Of a stretch of DNA of 64,000 nt, positions 45,133-53,837 are shown one piece after another. The notes beneath the pieces are model-generated. The model saw nothing but the letters and a program-made list of their open reading frames with translations. It did not search any database and was not told where the DNA came from. Position numbers and translations under genes: made by a program. Position 1 is the first letter of the stretch. Each line of letters starts with the position of its first letter. Origin of the DNA: Prado023 sp963818445 (lineage in GTDB: Bacteria; Actinomycetota; Actinomycetes; S36-B12; CAIYMF01); NCBI GenBank assembly GCA_963818445.1, contig CAWFSG010000004.1:1-64000 (forward strand), read 5' to 3'.

Positions 45133-46065
45133 TCATCCCTTGACCGACCCAGCCAGCAGGCCGCGGACGAAGAAGCGCTGGAGCGAGAGGAAGACGATCA
45201 GTGGGACGAACATCGAGATGAACGCCCCCGCCGACAGCAGGTGCCACTGGGAGCCCTTGCTTCCGGCCAGGTCCGCAACGCGGACCGTCAGGGGGGCGAC
45301 CTCCGGGCTGGCGCCGAACGTGAGCCCGACCAGCAGGTCGTTCCAGACCCAGAGGAACTGGAAGATTGCGAAGGCGGCGATCGCCGGAACCATCAGGGGC
45401 ATCATGATCTTCAGGAAGATCGTGAGGTGACCTGCACCATCCACCTTCGCAGCCTCAACGAGTTCCTTGGGCAGCTCGTTCATGAAGTTGTGCATCAGGT
45501 AGATCGCCAGCGGGAGGCCGAAGATGCTGTGGGCGATCCAGATCGGCCAGAACGTGCCCGCCAGGCCTGCATCCACGAACCGGGTGAGCAGGGGGACGAG
45601 CGTGACCTGGATGGGCACGATCTGCAGGGCGAACACCGCGACGAAGAGCAGCTTCGCCCCACGGAAGTCGATCCACGCGAATGCATAGGCAGCCATGCAG
45701 GCGATGCTGATCGGGATCACGACGGCGGGGATCGTGATCACCAGGGAGTTCACGAAGTAGTCAGCCAGGTTGGTGGTGCCGCCGAAGAGGGCCTGCCGGT
45801 AGTTCTCGAGCGTGAAGCTCGGGTCCTGCCAGAATGTCCACCAACCGGATCGCCGGATGTCCTTGGCTGGCCGGAAGCTGGTGATGAGCAGGCCGATGGT
45901 CGGGATCGTCCACAGTATGGCGATGACCGCCGCGATGACCGAGGCCCAGACGGACTTCTGGCGCAGCGCGATGCTCGCCTCGCTCGCCTTGGGCGCCTTG
46001 GCCGGCTTGGGGATGAGGTCCTCGCCCTCGGGGATCGTGTGGGCAGCAGGGTTCAGGGCAGTCAT
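45133..46065 (-). CDS. Carbohydrate ABC transporter permease (MalG type), second system
   Basis: A 310-residue CUT1 permease with six predicted helices and the EAA loop ELVEAAKVDGAGHLTIFLKIMMP. The start ATG 46065 shares one base with the stop of the upstream permease (TGATG). Its C-terminus (LQRFFVRGLLAGSVKG) is typical. It lies 40 bases from the left katG-derived repeat, at the downstream end of the sucrose phosphorylase cassette. Confidence 0.9.
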   Translation of the reverse strand: MTALNPAAHTIPEGEDLIPKPAKAPKASEASIALRQKSVWASVIAAVIAILWTIPTIGLLITSFRPAKDIRRSGWWTFWQDPSFTLENYRQALFGGTTNLADYFVNSLVITIPAVVIPISIACMAAYAFAWIDFRGAKLLFVAVFALQIVPIQVTLVPLLTRFVDAGLAGTFWPIWIAHSIFGLPLAIYLMHNFMNELPKELVEAAKVDGAGHLTIFLKIMMPLMVPAIAAFAIFQFLWVWNDLLVGLTFGASPEVAPLTVRVADLAGSKGSQWHLLSAGAFISMFVPLIVFLSLQRFFVRGLLAGSVKG

Positions 46066-47024
46066 CAGTGGGTCGCCTTCCGCAGCTGCGAGATGTTGTA
46101 GGCAATGATCGGCACGACCAGGATGAACAACAGGACGGCGAGCGCTGCGCTCAGTCCGGCGTTGTCGTAGCGGAATGCCTGGGTGTAGAACTCGTTGGCG
46201 ACCACGCTGGTCTTGAACCGGCCGCCCGTCATCGTGCGCACGACGTCGAACACCTTCAGGGTCCCGATGGCGATCGTCGTCAGCACCACGATCATCCCCG
46301 GCCGGATGCTGGGCACGGTGATGTGGCGGAACATCTGCATCCCCGACACCCCGTCAAGCTTGGCTGCCTCGATGATGTCGTCGGGGATCGCCTTGATCGA
46401 CGCGGACAGCACCGTCATGGCGAAGCCGGCCTGGATCCAGATCATCACGACGATGAGGAAGAACGTGTTCCATGGCTCGTTGAGCAGGAATTGGTAGGTG
46501 TCGAGCCCCAGGGACTTCAGTAACTGGTTGGCCAGGCCGATCTGCGGGGCGTTGGTGGGCCGGTAGTCGTACACGAACTTCCAGATGATCGACGCACCAA
46601 CCATGGAGATGGCCATCGGGATGAATACCAGCGCCTTGGAGAGCGACTCAGAGCGGGTCCGGTCCACGAGCACGGCATAGACCAGACCGATCAGCGTGGC
46701 TGCGACGGGCACCAGGAGGACCCAGATGAAGGTGTTGACCAGCACCCGCTGGTACTCCTGCTCGCGGAACAGCGTCGCGTAGTTCTCCAACCCCACGAAG
46801 GCCGTGCTATCGGCGTTCTGGAAGGACTGGACCATCGTGACGATTGCCGGGTACAGCAGGCCGAAAGCGAGCATGACCAGGGCAGGGCCGACGAAGGCCA
46901 GGACAGTCACGGGCTGGTTGGCACGCCCGCGAACTCTGCTGACGATGAACAGGAGCACGGCGAAGAACACCACGAAGCCTGCGAGGGCGAGGAACATCTG
47001 GAAGAACTTCTCGGGGGTGGACAC
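46065..47024 (-). CDS. Carbohydrate ABC transporter permease (MalF type), second system
   Basis: A 319-residue CUT1 permease with an extra N-terminal helix (FLALAGFVVFFAVLLFIVSR) and the EAA loop IEAAKLDGVSGMQMFRHITVP. GTG 47024 is preceded by GGAGG about ten bases upstream. It follows the binding-protein gene across a strong hairpin and is translationally coupled to the MalG-type permease. Confidence 0.9.
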   Translation of the reverse strand: MSTPEKFFQMFLALAGFVVFFAVLLFIVSRVRGRANQPVTVLAFVGPALVMLAFGLLYPAIVTMVQSFQNADSTAFVGLENYATLFREQEYQRVLVNTFIWVLLVPVAATLIGLVYAVLVDRTRSESLSKALVFIPMAISMVGASIIWKFVYDYRPTNAPQIGLANQLLKSLGLDTYQFLLNEPWNTFFLIVVMIWIQAGFAMTVLSASIKAIPDDIIEAAKLDGVSGMQMFRHITVPSIRPGMIVVLTTIAIGTLKVFDVVRTMTGGRFKTSVVANEFYTQAFRYDNAGLSAALAVLLFILVVPIIAYNISQLRKATH

Positions 47025-47110
47025 GACGTGCGAGCCTCCATGATCGAGCGAGCCGACGGCGCCGGGTGCCGCATTTAGCCCGACGCGGGACGTTGGTGAC
47101 GATAGACGAG

Positions 47111-47145
47111 TTGGGGGGCCAGCCGCATGACGGCTGGCCCCCCAA
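47111..47145. terminator. Intra-operon hairpin between binding protein and permeases, second system
   Basis: Perfect 15-bp arms TTGGGGGGCCAGCCG (47111-47125) and CGGCTGGCCCCCCAA (47131-47145) with a 5-base loop. It sits just after the binding-protein stop on the minus strand and should reduce permease expression relative to binding protein. Confidence 0.7.
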
Positions 47146-47156
47146 TCACACGACGA

Positions 47157-48533
47157 TCAGGAGGTCGGCCAGGACTTCTCGATGAAGTCCAGCGTGTCTG
47201 TCGTCGACTTGCCGGTGATCCACTCAGTCATCCCGGTCCAGAACGACCCGGAGCCGACGGCTGCCGGCATCAGGTCGGAGGCGTCGAAACGGAACTGGCT
47301 GTTGGGATCCTGGAGCGTGTCCACCACGATCCGGGTGAGCCCGGTGAACAGCGCGGGATCGACATTCAGGTTCGCGCTGGCAATGCCCGTGCTGTTCTTG
47401 GCAAGGCTGGTCGCGTAGTCAGCCGTCGAGAGCCATTCCTGCGCAGCCACGACCTCAGGGGCATCCGAGTAGGCGGTGATGAACTCGCCACCACCGAGGA
47501 CCGGCTTCGTCGCGGGATCAACGGCAGGCAGGTAGAACGCGAACACGTCGCCGTCCGCGGCGATCTTCACGTCCGGGTTCACGGCCTGGAACTGGGAGGC
47601 GTAGAAGGTCGCCTGGCGGTGCATCGCGCACGTACCGTCGAGGATCGGCGTACCACCGTCCTGGAAGGTGGTCGACGCCACCGACTTCACGTCGCCGAGG
47701 CCGCCGTTCACGTACTTCTCGTTCTTCAGGAAGGAGCCGACCTCATCGAGTGCAGTCGCGACCTTGGGGTCGTTGAACGGGATCTCGTGGGTGAGCCACT
47801 GGTCATAGACCTCGGGGCCGTTCACCCGCAGCATGACATCCTCGAGCCAGTCGGTTGCCGGCCACCCGGTCGCATCGCCCGAGCCGATTCCCGCGCACCA
47901 CGGCTTGTCCACGATGCCGGATGCCGCGATGGTGTCGGACAGGGTCTTCAACTCCGCCCACGTGGTCGGGATCTCCCAGCCGTTGTCAGCGAACATCGAC
48001 GGCGAGTACCACACCAGCGACTTCATGTTGGAGCTGTTCGGGGGCGCGTAGAAGACACCGTCCACCGAGCCGTAGGCCTTCCAGTCAGGCGTCCAGTTCT
48101 CGTCGACGTTCTTCTCCACGGTCGCGGACGGCTTCTTCACCGAGCCGGTCGCAACCTGGTTCGCCAGCAGGCCCGGCTGCGGGATGAGGGCGATGTCCGG
48201 CGGGTTCCCGGCCTTCACGCGCACCTTGAGCTGAGCCTCGAACTCGTTGGAGCCCTCGAAGATCAGGTTGGCGCCGGTGCATTCCTCGAACGGCACGAAG
48301 GCCGCCTCGTACATCTCCAGCTCTGGGCTGAGGATGGAGGCGTAGATGTTCACCTCCTTGCCGGACAAGTCCCCGTACTGGGTGTAGGCCGCGCACGCGT
48401 CGGCGCCGCCGGCAGAGGCCGACCCGGCGTCAGTCGCCGTCTCGGAGCTGGATGAACACCCGGTGAGGGCCAGGGCGATGCTGGACGCGCCAGCCGCCGC
48501 CATGAGCCAACGGGATCGGGGAGATGTAGCCAT
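47157..48533 (-). CDS. Sugar ABC transporter solute-binding lipoprotein, second system
   Basis: A 458-residue family 1 solute-binding protein. Its lipoprotein signal peptide ends at the lipobox ALTGC (residue ~26), followed by a Ser/Ala/Thr-rich linker. The sequence is clearly different from the binding protein at 34753-36057. Start ATG 48533 fits the signal peptide. Genetic linkage to sucrose phosphorylase suggests sucrose or a related glucoside as cargo. It leads the unit binding protein-permease-permease; a 290-bp gap separates it from the phosphorylase gene upstream. Confidence 0.88.
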   Translation of the reverse strand: MATSPRSRWLMAAAGASSIALALTGCSSSSETATDAGSASAGGADACAAYTQYGDLSGKEVNIYASILSPELEMYEAAFVPFEECTGANLIFEGSNEFEAQLKVRVKAGNPPDIALIPQPGLLANQVATGSVKKPSATVEKNVDENWTPDWKAYGSVDGVFYAPPNSSNMKSLVWYSPSMFADNGWEIPTTWAELKTLSDTIAASGIVDKPWCAGIGSGDATGWPATDWLEDVMLRVNGPEVYDQWLTHEIPFNDPKVATALDEVGSFLKNEKYVNGGLGDVKSVASTTFQDGGTPILDGTCAMHRQATFYASQFQAVNPDVKIAADGDVFAFYLPAVDPATKPVLGGGEFITAYSDAPEVVAAQEWLSTADYATSLAKNSTGIASANLNVDPALFTGLTRIVVDTLQDPNSQFRFDASDLMPAAVGSGSFWTGMTEWITGKSTTDTLDFIEKSWPTS

Positions 48534-48823
48534 AGAACTGTGTCTCCTTGTATGCGGGATCGGGGCGGGGTACCGCCCTCAGACGCAGCATTGCGCGTGG
48601 ACAGGTGCTCAGCAAAGACAGAGGGCTGCGAAACCTCCGTGCAGTTGATAACGATTCGGTAACGGGAATCGGGTCACATCCATCGGCCGATGTGCAATGT
48701 GACTGCTCCGGCTCAGTTCCCGGGAATTCGATGGATCCGTGAAGGACGAGGAACGACCCTGCACCGGATGATGTTCGCCGTACGGGCATGCCGACCGGGT
48801 CGACAACCTCGACTCACCCCACG
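48534..48823. other. Promoter region of the second sugar transporter operon
   Basis: About 290 bases without a supported gene. It contains the 12-bp perfect palindrome CATCGGCCGATG at 48681-48692, with outer CACAT/ATGTG arms, and the AT-richer stretch TTGATAACGATTCGGTAAC (about 48644-48662). Both are plausible regulator or promoter sites. The GAGAGCGCTCTC operator is absent. Confidence 0.4.
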
Positions 48824-50338
48824 CTAGCTCTGGGGTCCTCTCAGGGCGGCGGTGCCGGTCAGCAGATCCTCGCATGTGGCGACTCTGCCGGCGGTATCGG
48901 TCGCGGTGATGCGGGCGGTGCGGGCGTCGAGGTCGGCTTCGAGCACGGCGGAGGCCTGCTCGTGGGTCCAGGTCAGGACGAGCCGCGATCCGTTCCCGCC
49001 GGCCTCGAAGGTCCCACTGAACGCCGGATGGGTGTTGCGCAGGTGGATCAGGTCGAGCAGCGCGCGGACCACGGGCTTGGCGAGGTCCCGATCGATCTCG
49101 TCGCGCGTGTAGTGGTGCCGGTTGATGTCGCGCCCGACGCCCGTGCGCGCCAGGAGCTCCATGTCATTGGTCCCCGCCAGCAGGCCGACGTAGTAGACCT
49201 GCGGGATCCCTGGGGTGAAGAACTGGACTGCCCGTGCCAGGAGGTAGGCGGCGTCGTCGCAGCCGAGTGCGTCGTAGTACGTGCAGTTCACCTGGTAGAC
49301 GTCCACGTTCGATGCCGCCCACCCGCTTGCCTTGCGCGACTGGTCTCGGGCATGGGAATGGATGCCGTCGACCAAGGCGTCGATGTCATCAGGGGTGAGC
49401 AGTCCCGGGCGCCGGTCGCCCATCTGGTCGGCCCCGACGTCGATGACCCCGATGCCGTCGTGCGTGTCGAGCACCGTGACCGCGTTCGTCGGGCGTACCT
49501 CGAGCCAGCGCCGGAGCGGGTCGGCCCGGCCCGTGTACAGGGCGTGCAGCAGCAGGGGCGGGAGAGCGAAGTCGTAGACGCGGTCCACCCGTGCCCCGAT
49601 CGCGACCTGTCGCTCGAAGTGGGCATGGATCTCCACCAGCACGGTCATGCCCAGGGCGCGCGCCTTGGCGGTCAGCCGGTCGATGAAGTCGAACGTCTGG
49701 GGCGTCATGAAGCACGACGTTCCAGGCCGCTTCACGGCGTATCCGGCCGCATCCAAGCGGATCATGGACACACCGCCGCGGGCCAGCGCCCCGAGGACTC
49801 GGTCGAGGTAGGCCTCCCCGGCGGGGTCGTCGACGTTGATGTCGATCTGCTGCGGGGTGAATGTCGTCCATACCAGCCGCTTGTCGGACCCGAGAGTCAG
49901 GGGCGTGAACGGCAGGCCCGGGCGCGGGCGGTAGATGCCCACGAGTTCTCGCTCGTCAGCGCCGGAGGGGTAGACGTCAGACATCGTCAGGAACAGCCCC
50001 ATATGCCGGGAGGCGGCCCCGTGTGCGACCACGTCGCGGAACTCTGGGGAGTCTGCGGAGACGTGATTCACGATCATGTCGACCATCAGCGTGTGGTTCG
50101 CGCCGATCGCTCGCACGTCGTCCCAGGTCCCCAACCGCGGATCCACCTCGGCGTGATCCACCGGGTCGAATCCGGCGTCAGCCCCGTCGAACGGCGTGAA
50201 GAAGGGAAGGATGTGAACCCCCTCGAACACCCCCCGCAGCGGACCGTCGAGGAGGTCCTTCAACCCGGGGAGCGTGCCCCCCAAACGGTCGGCGTAGGTG
50301 ATCAACTGAACGCCACTACGGGGCGCTTCCTCGGACAT
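48824..50338 (-). CDS. Sucrose phosphorylase (GH13_18)
   Basis: A 504-residue GH13 subfamily 18 enzyme. The catalytic residues D196 (MIRLDAAGY), E236 (VEIHAHF) and D294 (DTHDGIG) have the same spacing, 40 and 58 residues, as the well-studied bifidobacterial sucrose phosphorylase (D192/E232/D290, from memory). The acceptor-loop stretch IYRPRPGLPFT is conserved, and the second loop reads SNVDVYQVNCTYYDALG, with V where that enzyme has L. It converts sucrose and phosphate to glucose-1-phosphate and fructose; glucosylglycerol-type activity is less likely but possible. Start ATG 50338 follows GGAGGCCAGG. It belongs to the repeat-flanked cassette with an importer. Confidence 0.87.
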   Translation of the reverse strand: MSEEAPRSGVQLITYADRLGGTLPGLKDLLDGPLRGVFEGVHILPFFTPFDGADAGFDPVDHAEVDPRLGTWDDVRAIGANHTLMVDMIVNHVSADSPEFRDVVAHGAASRHMGLFLTMSDVYPSGADERELVGIYRPRPGLPFTPLTLGSDKRLVWTTFTPQQIDINVDDPAGEAYLDRVLGALARGGVSMIRLDAAGYAVKRPGTSCFMTPQTFDFIDRLTAKARALGMTVLVEIHAHFERQVAIGARVDRVYDFALPPLLLHALYTGRADPLRRWLEVRPTNAVTVLDTHDGIGVIDVGADQMGDRRPGLLTPDDIDALVDGIHSHARDQSRKASGWAASNVDVYQVNCTYYDALGCDDAAYLLARAVQFFTPGIPQVYYVGLLAGTNDMELLARTGVGRDINRHHYTRDEIDRDLAKPVVRALLDLIHLRNTHPAFSGTFEAGGNGSRLVLTWTHEQASAVLEADLDARTARITATDTAGRVATCEDLLTGTAALRGPQS

Positions 50339-50457
50339 CCTGGCCTCCATGGGTTCCGCAGGTCCGGAACTGCTCACCCGCGGGATGCCTGAAGCATAGG
50401 AGCCCCCACCTGCCCCGTCGACGCGGAGAACGGCTCCGTCGAGGGCCGAGACGCCGA

Positions 50458-50491
50458 AGCCCGGGGAGATCCATGTGGACCTCCCCGGGCT
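50458..50491. terminator. Terminator downstream of katG
   Basis: Arms AGCCCGGGGAG (50458-50468) and CTCCCCGGGCT (50481-50491) with a small inner stem, nine bases beyond the katG stop codon on the minus strand. Confidence 0.65.
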
Positions 50492-50543
50492 CTGGCGGAT
50501 CAGGCGATGTCGAACCGATCGAGCATCATGACCTTGTCCCACG
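50458..50543. repeat. Direct repeat, right copy: terminator core plus katG 3' end
   Basis: The intact katG terminus and its hairpin. Bases 50497-50543 match 45047-45093 with one mismatch. The two copies bracket 5.4 kb of ABC transporter and sucrose phosphorylase genes. Confidence 0.85.
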
Positions 50544-52716
50544 CGGCGACGAAGTCACGGACGAACTTCTCCTTCGCGTCGTCGCTGGCGTACACCTCGG
50601 CCAGCGCGCGCAGCACGGAGTTCGATCCGAAGACCAGGTCGGCACGCGAGGCCGTCCACCGCGGCTCACCGGTGCTCGCGTCCCGACCCTCGAAGGTGTC
50701 CTCGGACTCGTTGGTGGCCGCCCACCTGGTGCCCATGTCGAGCAGGTTGACGAAGAAGTCGTTGCTCAGGACGCCCGGCTGCGCGGTCAGCACCCCGAGC
50801 TGCGAGCCCTTGGTGTTCGCGCCGAGGACCCGCAGGCCGCCCACGAGGACGGTCATCTGGGGTGCGGTGAGCGTCAGGAGCGCGGCGCGGTCGACGAGCA
50901 GCTGCTCAGCCGGGCGATCAGAGCCCTTGCCGAGGTGGTTGCGGAACCCGTCAGAGGTCGGCTCGAGCACCGCGAACGACTCCACGTCGGTCTGCTCCTG
51001 CGAGGCGTCCGTTCGACCCGGCGTGAACGGGACGTGGACCTCGACCCCGGCATCGCTTGCGGCCTTCTCGATCGCGGCGCACCCGCCGAGGACGATCAGG
51101 TCGGCCAGGGAGACCTGCGTGCCGCCGGCATGGGCGGCGTTGAAGTCGGCCTGGATCCCCTCGAGGGTCCGCAGGACGGTCGCCAGCTGGGCTGGCTCGT
51201 TGACGTCCCACCCGTTCTGGGGAGCCAGGCGGATGCGTGCGCCGTTGGCGCCTCCCCGCTTGTCGGTGCCCCGGAACGTGGAGGCCGAGGCCCAGGCCGT
51301 GGAGACCAGCTGCGAGACGGACAGCCCCGAGGCGAGGATCGTGGACTTCAGGCCCGCGATGTCGGCGGCGCCGAGCAGCTCGTGGTCGACAGCGGGGACC
51401 GGGTCCTGCCAGATGAGCGACTCGGCGGGGACCTCCGGACCGACGTAGCGGCTCTTGGGCCCCATGTCGCGGTGGGTCAGCTTGAACCAGGCCCGCGCGA
51501 ACGCGTCGGCGAACTCGTCCGGGTTCTCCAGGAAGCGTCGGGAGATCGGCTCGTAGATCGGGTCCATGCGCAGCGCGAGATCCGTGGTGAGCATGACCGG
51601 GGCGTGTCGCTTCGACGGGTCGTGCGCGTCGGGGACCGCATCTGCTGCAGCAGGATCGGTCGGGACCCACTGGTAGGCACCGGCGGGGCTCTTGGTCAGG
51701 TCCCAGTCGTAGCCGAAGAGGGTCTCGAAGTAGCTGTTGTCCCACGTCTTGGGCGTGGGCGTCCAGGCACCCTCGAGGCCGCTGGTGATCGTCGAGACGC
51801 CGTTGCCGGCTGCCGAGGGTGTTCCTCCAGCCGAGTCCCTGCTCGGCCAGCGAGGCGGCCTCCGGCTCGCGCCCGACGTACTTGTTCGGGTCGGCTGCAC
51901 CGTGGGTCTTGCCGAACGTGTGCCCACCGGCGATGAGCGCGACGGTCTCCTCGTCGTTCATCGCCATGCGGGCGAACGTCTCGCGGATGTCGCGCGCCGC
52001 GGCCAGGGCGCTGGGCTGGCCGTTGGGGCCCTCCGGGTTCACGTAGATCAGGCCCATCTGGACCGCGCCGAGCGGGTTCGCGAGCTCGCGGTCACCGCTG
52101 TAGCGCGCGTCGCCGAGCCACTCGGCCTCCTGCGCCCCAGTTGACCTCCTCGGGCTCCCAGACGTCGGCGCGACCGCCGCCGAAGCCGAAGGTGTCGAAG
52201 CCCATCGACTCCAGGGCGCAGTTGCCGGCCAGGACCATGAGGTCGGCCCAGGACAGCGACTTGCCGTACTTCTTCTTGACCGGCCAGAGCAGGCGACGCG
52301 CCTTGTCGAGGTTGGCGTTGTCGGGCCAGCTGTTGAGCGGGGCGAAGCGCTGCTGGCCGGCGCCGGCGCCGCCACGACCATCGCTGATCCGGTACGTGCC
52401 CGCGCTGTGCCACGCCATCCGGATGAACAGGGGGCCGTAGTGGCCGTAGTCGGCGGGCCACCAGTCCTGCGAGGTGGTCATCACGTCCTCGATGTCACGC
52501 TTGACGGCGGCGAGGTCGAGCGCGGCGAAGGCGGCGGCGTAGTCGAAGTCGGCGTCCATGGGGTCGCTCGCCGGCGAGTTCGCGCGCAGGGCGTCCAGGT
52601 CCAGCTGGTGGGGCCACCAGTCCCGGTTGGACGTGCCCGCGACGGAGTGCACGACGGGGCACTTGGCGGGCTCCTCTTCGTTCATGTCTCCGACGACGGC
52701 GTTGGTGCTCAGTCAT
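50500..52716 (-). CDS. katG: Catalase-peroxidase KatG, frameshifted
   Basis: A two-domain catalase-peroxidase. The N-terminal heme domain has the distal site FIRMAWHSAGTYR, the adduct residues W (MAWH), Y (GLIYVNPEGP) and M (RMAMND), and the proximal His in AGGHTFGKTHG. The inactive C-terminal copy ends VMMLDRFDIA. It destroys hydrogen peroxide. Two one-base skips are needed, near 52132-52135 (TGGGGC-G-CAGGAG, restoring VNWGQEAEWLG) and near 51808 (GGCAGC-C-GGCAAC, restoring GSGNG). The clear reading starts at ATG 52685. The Shine-Dalgarno (AAGGAA) and an ATGA overlap with fur instead point to ATG 52716, which would need a third skip. It is co-transcribed with fur. Confidence 0.85.
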
Positions 52717-53177
52717 GACGTTCCTTCCAGCTCGGGCGGTGGGATCAGGTGGGTTCGTGCGGTGGAGCAGGTGGGGCACAGGCCCCAGTAGGTGACCTCA
52801 GCCTCGTCGATCGAGTATCCGTGGTCGTCGGAGGCGGTCAGACAGGGGGTGTGGCCGACGGCGCAGTCGACGTCGGCGACGGCGCCGCATGATCGGCACA
52901 CGATGTGGTGGTGGTTGTCGGCGACGCGCGACTCGTAGCGGGCCACGGAGCCGGCCGGCTCGATGCGTCGGACCAGCCCTGCGGTGGTCAGCGCCCTCAG
53001 GACGTCGTAGACGGCCTGCGTTGACACGTCGCCGAGTTCGGCACGCACGAGACCGATGATCGTCTCGGTCTCGGCGTGCGGATGGTCGTGAACAGCGGCG
53101 AGCACGGAGAGGCGAGGACGCGTCACGCGCAGCGAGGCTCCGCGCAGCATGTCCTGGTAGTCCGGCGCCGTGGGCAC
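52713..53177 (-). CDS. furA: Fur-family peroxide-sensing regulator FurA
   Basis: A 154-residue Fur-family repressor. The winged-helix part (VTRPRLSVLAAVHDHPHAETETI) is followed by metal-binding features HHHIVCRSCG and CPTC. Its position immediately upstream of katG, with an ATGA overlap, is that of mycobacterial and streptomycete FurA, which represses furA-katG until oxidised by peroxide. GTG 53177 is the likely leaderless start: TTGACT, 17 bases, CAGACT, six bases, GTG. A FurA box overlaps the -35 element, implying autoregulation. Confidence 0.88.
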   Translation of the reverse strand: MPTAPDYQDMLRGASLRVTRPRLSVLAAVHDHPHAETETIIGLVRAELGDVSTQAVYDVLRALTTAGLVRRIEPAGSVARYESRVADNHHHIVCRSCGAVADVDCAVGHTPCLTASDDHGYSIDEAEVTYWGLCPTCSTARTHLIPPPELEGTS

Positions 53178-53183
53178 CCCCCG

Positions 53184-53216
53184 AGTCTGGCCCGGTTTCT
53201 GGAATCAGTCAAGAAA
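53184..53216 (-). promoter_or_regulatory. furA-katG promoter with FurA box
   Basis: On the minus strand the box TTTCTTGACTGATTCCAGAAA (53196-53216, an inverted repeat with TTTCT/AGAAA ends) overlaps the -35 TTGACT (53207-53212); the -10 is CAGACT (53184-53189). The box closely matches the FurA operator known from mycobacteria and streptomycetes. Confidence 0.8.
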
Positions 53217-53226
53217 TCGGGTCGGG

Positions 53227-53790
53227 TCAGGGTGCGTCCCGGAATCGTTGGATTCCCGCGGCCATCACCTGGTCGCTGCGCTCGTCGATCGTCGCGCTGA
53301 ACTTCTCGATGAGCTCGGTGAATGTGCTGAGCTCCTCGGGGGTCCAGTCGGCGAGCAGCGCATCGATCGACCACGTGCGGATGGTCGCGCTCTGTTCGAC
53401 GACGATCTGCCCCGTGCTGGTCAGGTGCACGACCGTGCGCCGGCGGTCCTGGGAGTCTGTCGTTCGCCGGATCAGGTCCTCGGCCTCGGTGTCGGCCAGG
53501 AGCCGGCTGGTCGTCGAATGCTCCAGGCTCAGCGCTGCCGCGACATCCTTGACCGTGACGGGACGCAGCGGGTCCTCCGGGTCCTGCAGGTCCGAGATCG
53601 CCAGGCAGGCCATGATCTTGGCCAGGTCCACGGTGCGTTGCAGGGCCGGGATCGGCACCGAGGTGCTCTCGGGTCGGACGACGGCGCGCCGCATCCGCAA
53701 CAGGGCGCGATCGAGGCGCTCGATCAACGCGGGGTCATGCCAGGCAGCGCCGAGCGCGCAACTGCTGTCGGCGCGGGACGGATCGTCCAT
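53227..53790 (-). CDS. MarR-family transcriptional regulator
   Basis: A 187-residue winged-helix MarR protein. The recognition region is VTVKDVAAALSLEHSTTSRL, and the wing follows (DLIRRTTDSQDRRRTVVHLT, with the conserved D-x-R-D/R pattern). ATG 53790 follows AGGAGG by about ten bases; upstream in-frame codons are not supported. It is divergent from an MMPL transporter, and two 19-bp direct repeats with internal dyad symmetry lie between them. It is therefore probably the repressor of that exporter and of itself, released by an unknown ligand. Confidence 0.85.
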   Translation of the reverse strand: MDDPSRADSSCALGAAWHDPALIERLDRALLRMRRAVVRPESTSVPIPALQRTVDLAKIMACLAISDLQDPEDPLRPVTVKDVAAALSLEHSTTSRLLADTEAEDLIRRTTDSQDRRRTVVHLTSTGQIVVEQSATIRTWSIDALLADWTPEELSTFTELIEKFSATIDERSDQVMAAGIQRFRDAP

Positions 53791-53837
53791 CGCCAGCCCA
53801 CCTCCTGCGCGTCCGTGCGTGATCCGCACTGTCCAGT

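Noticed and set aside
45050..45247. A short minus-strand frame ending like KatG
   Set aside because: Only the last dozen or so codons match KatG; it is the duplicated 3' end discussed as a repeat, with no start or upstream katG sequence.
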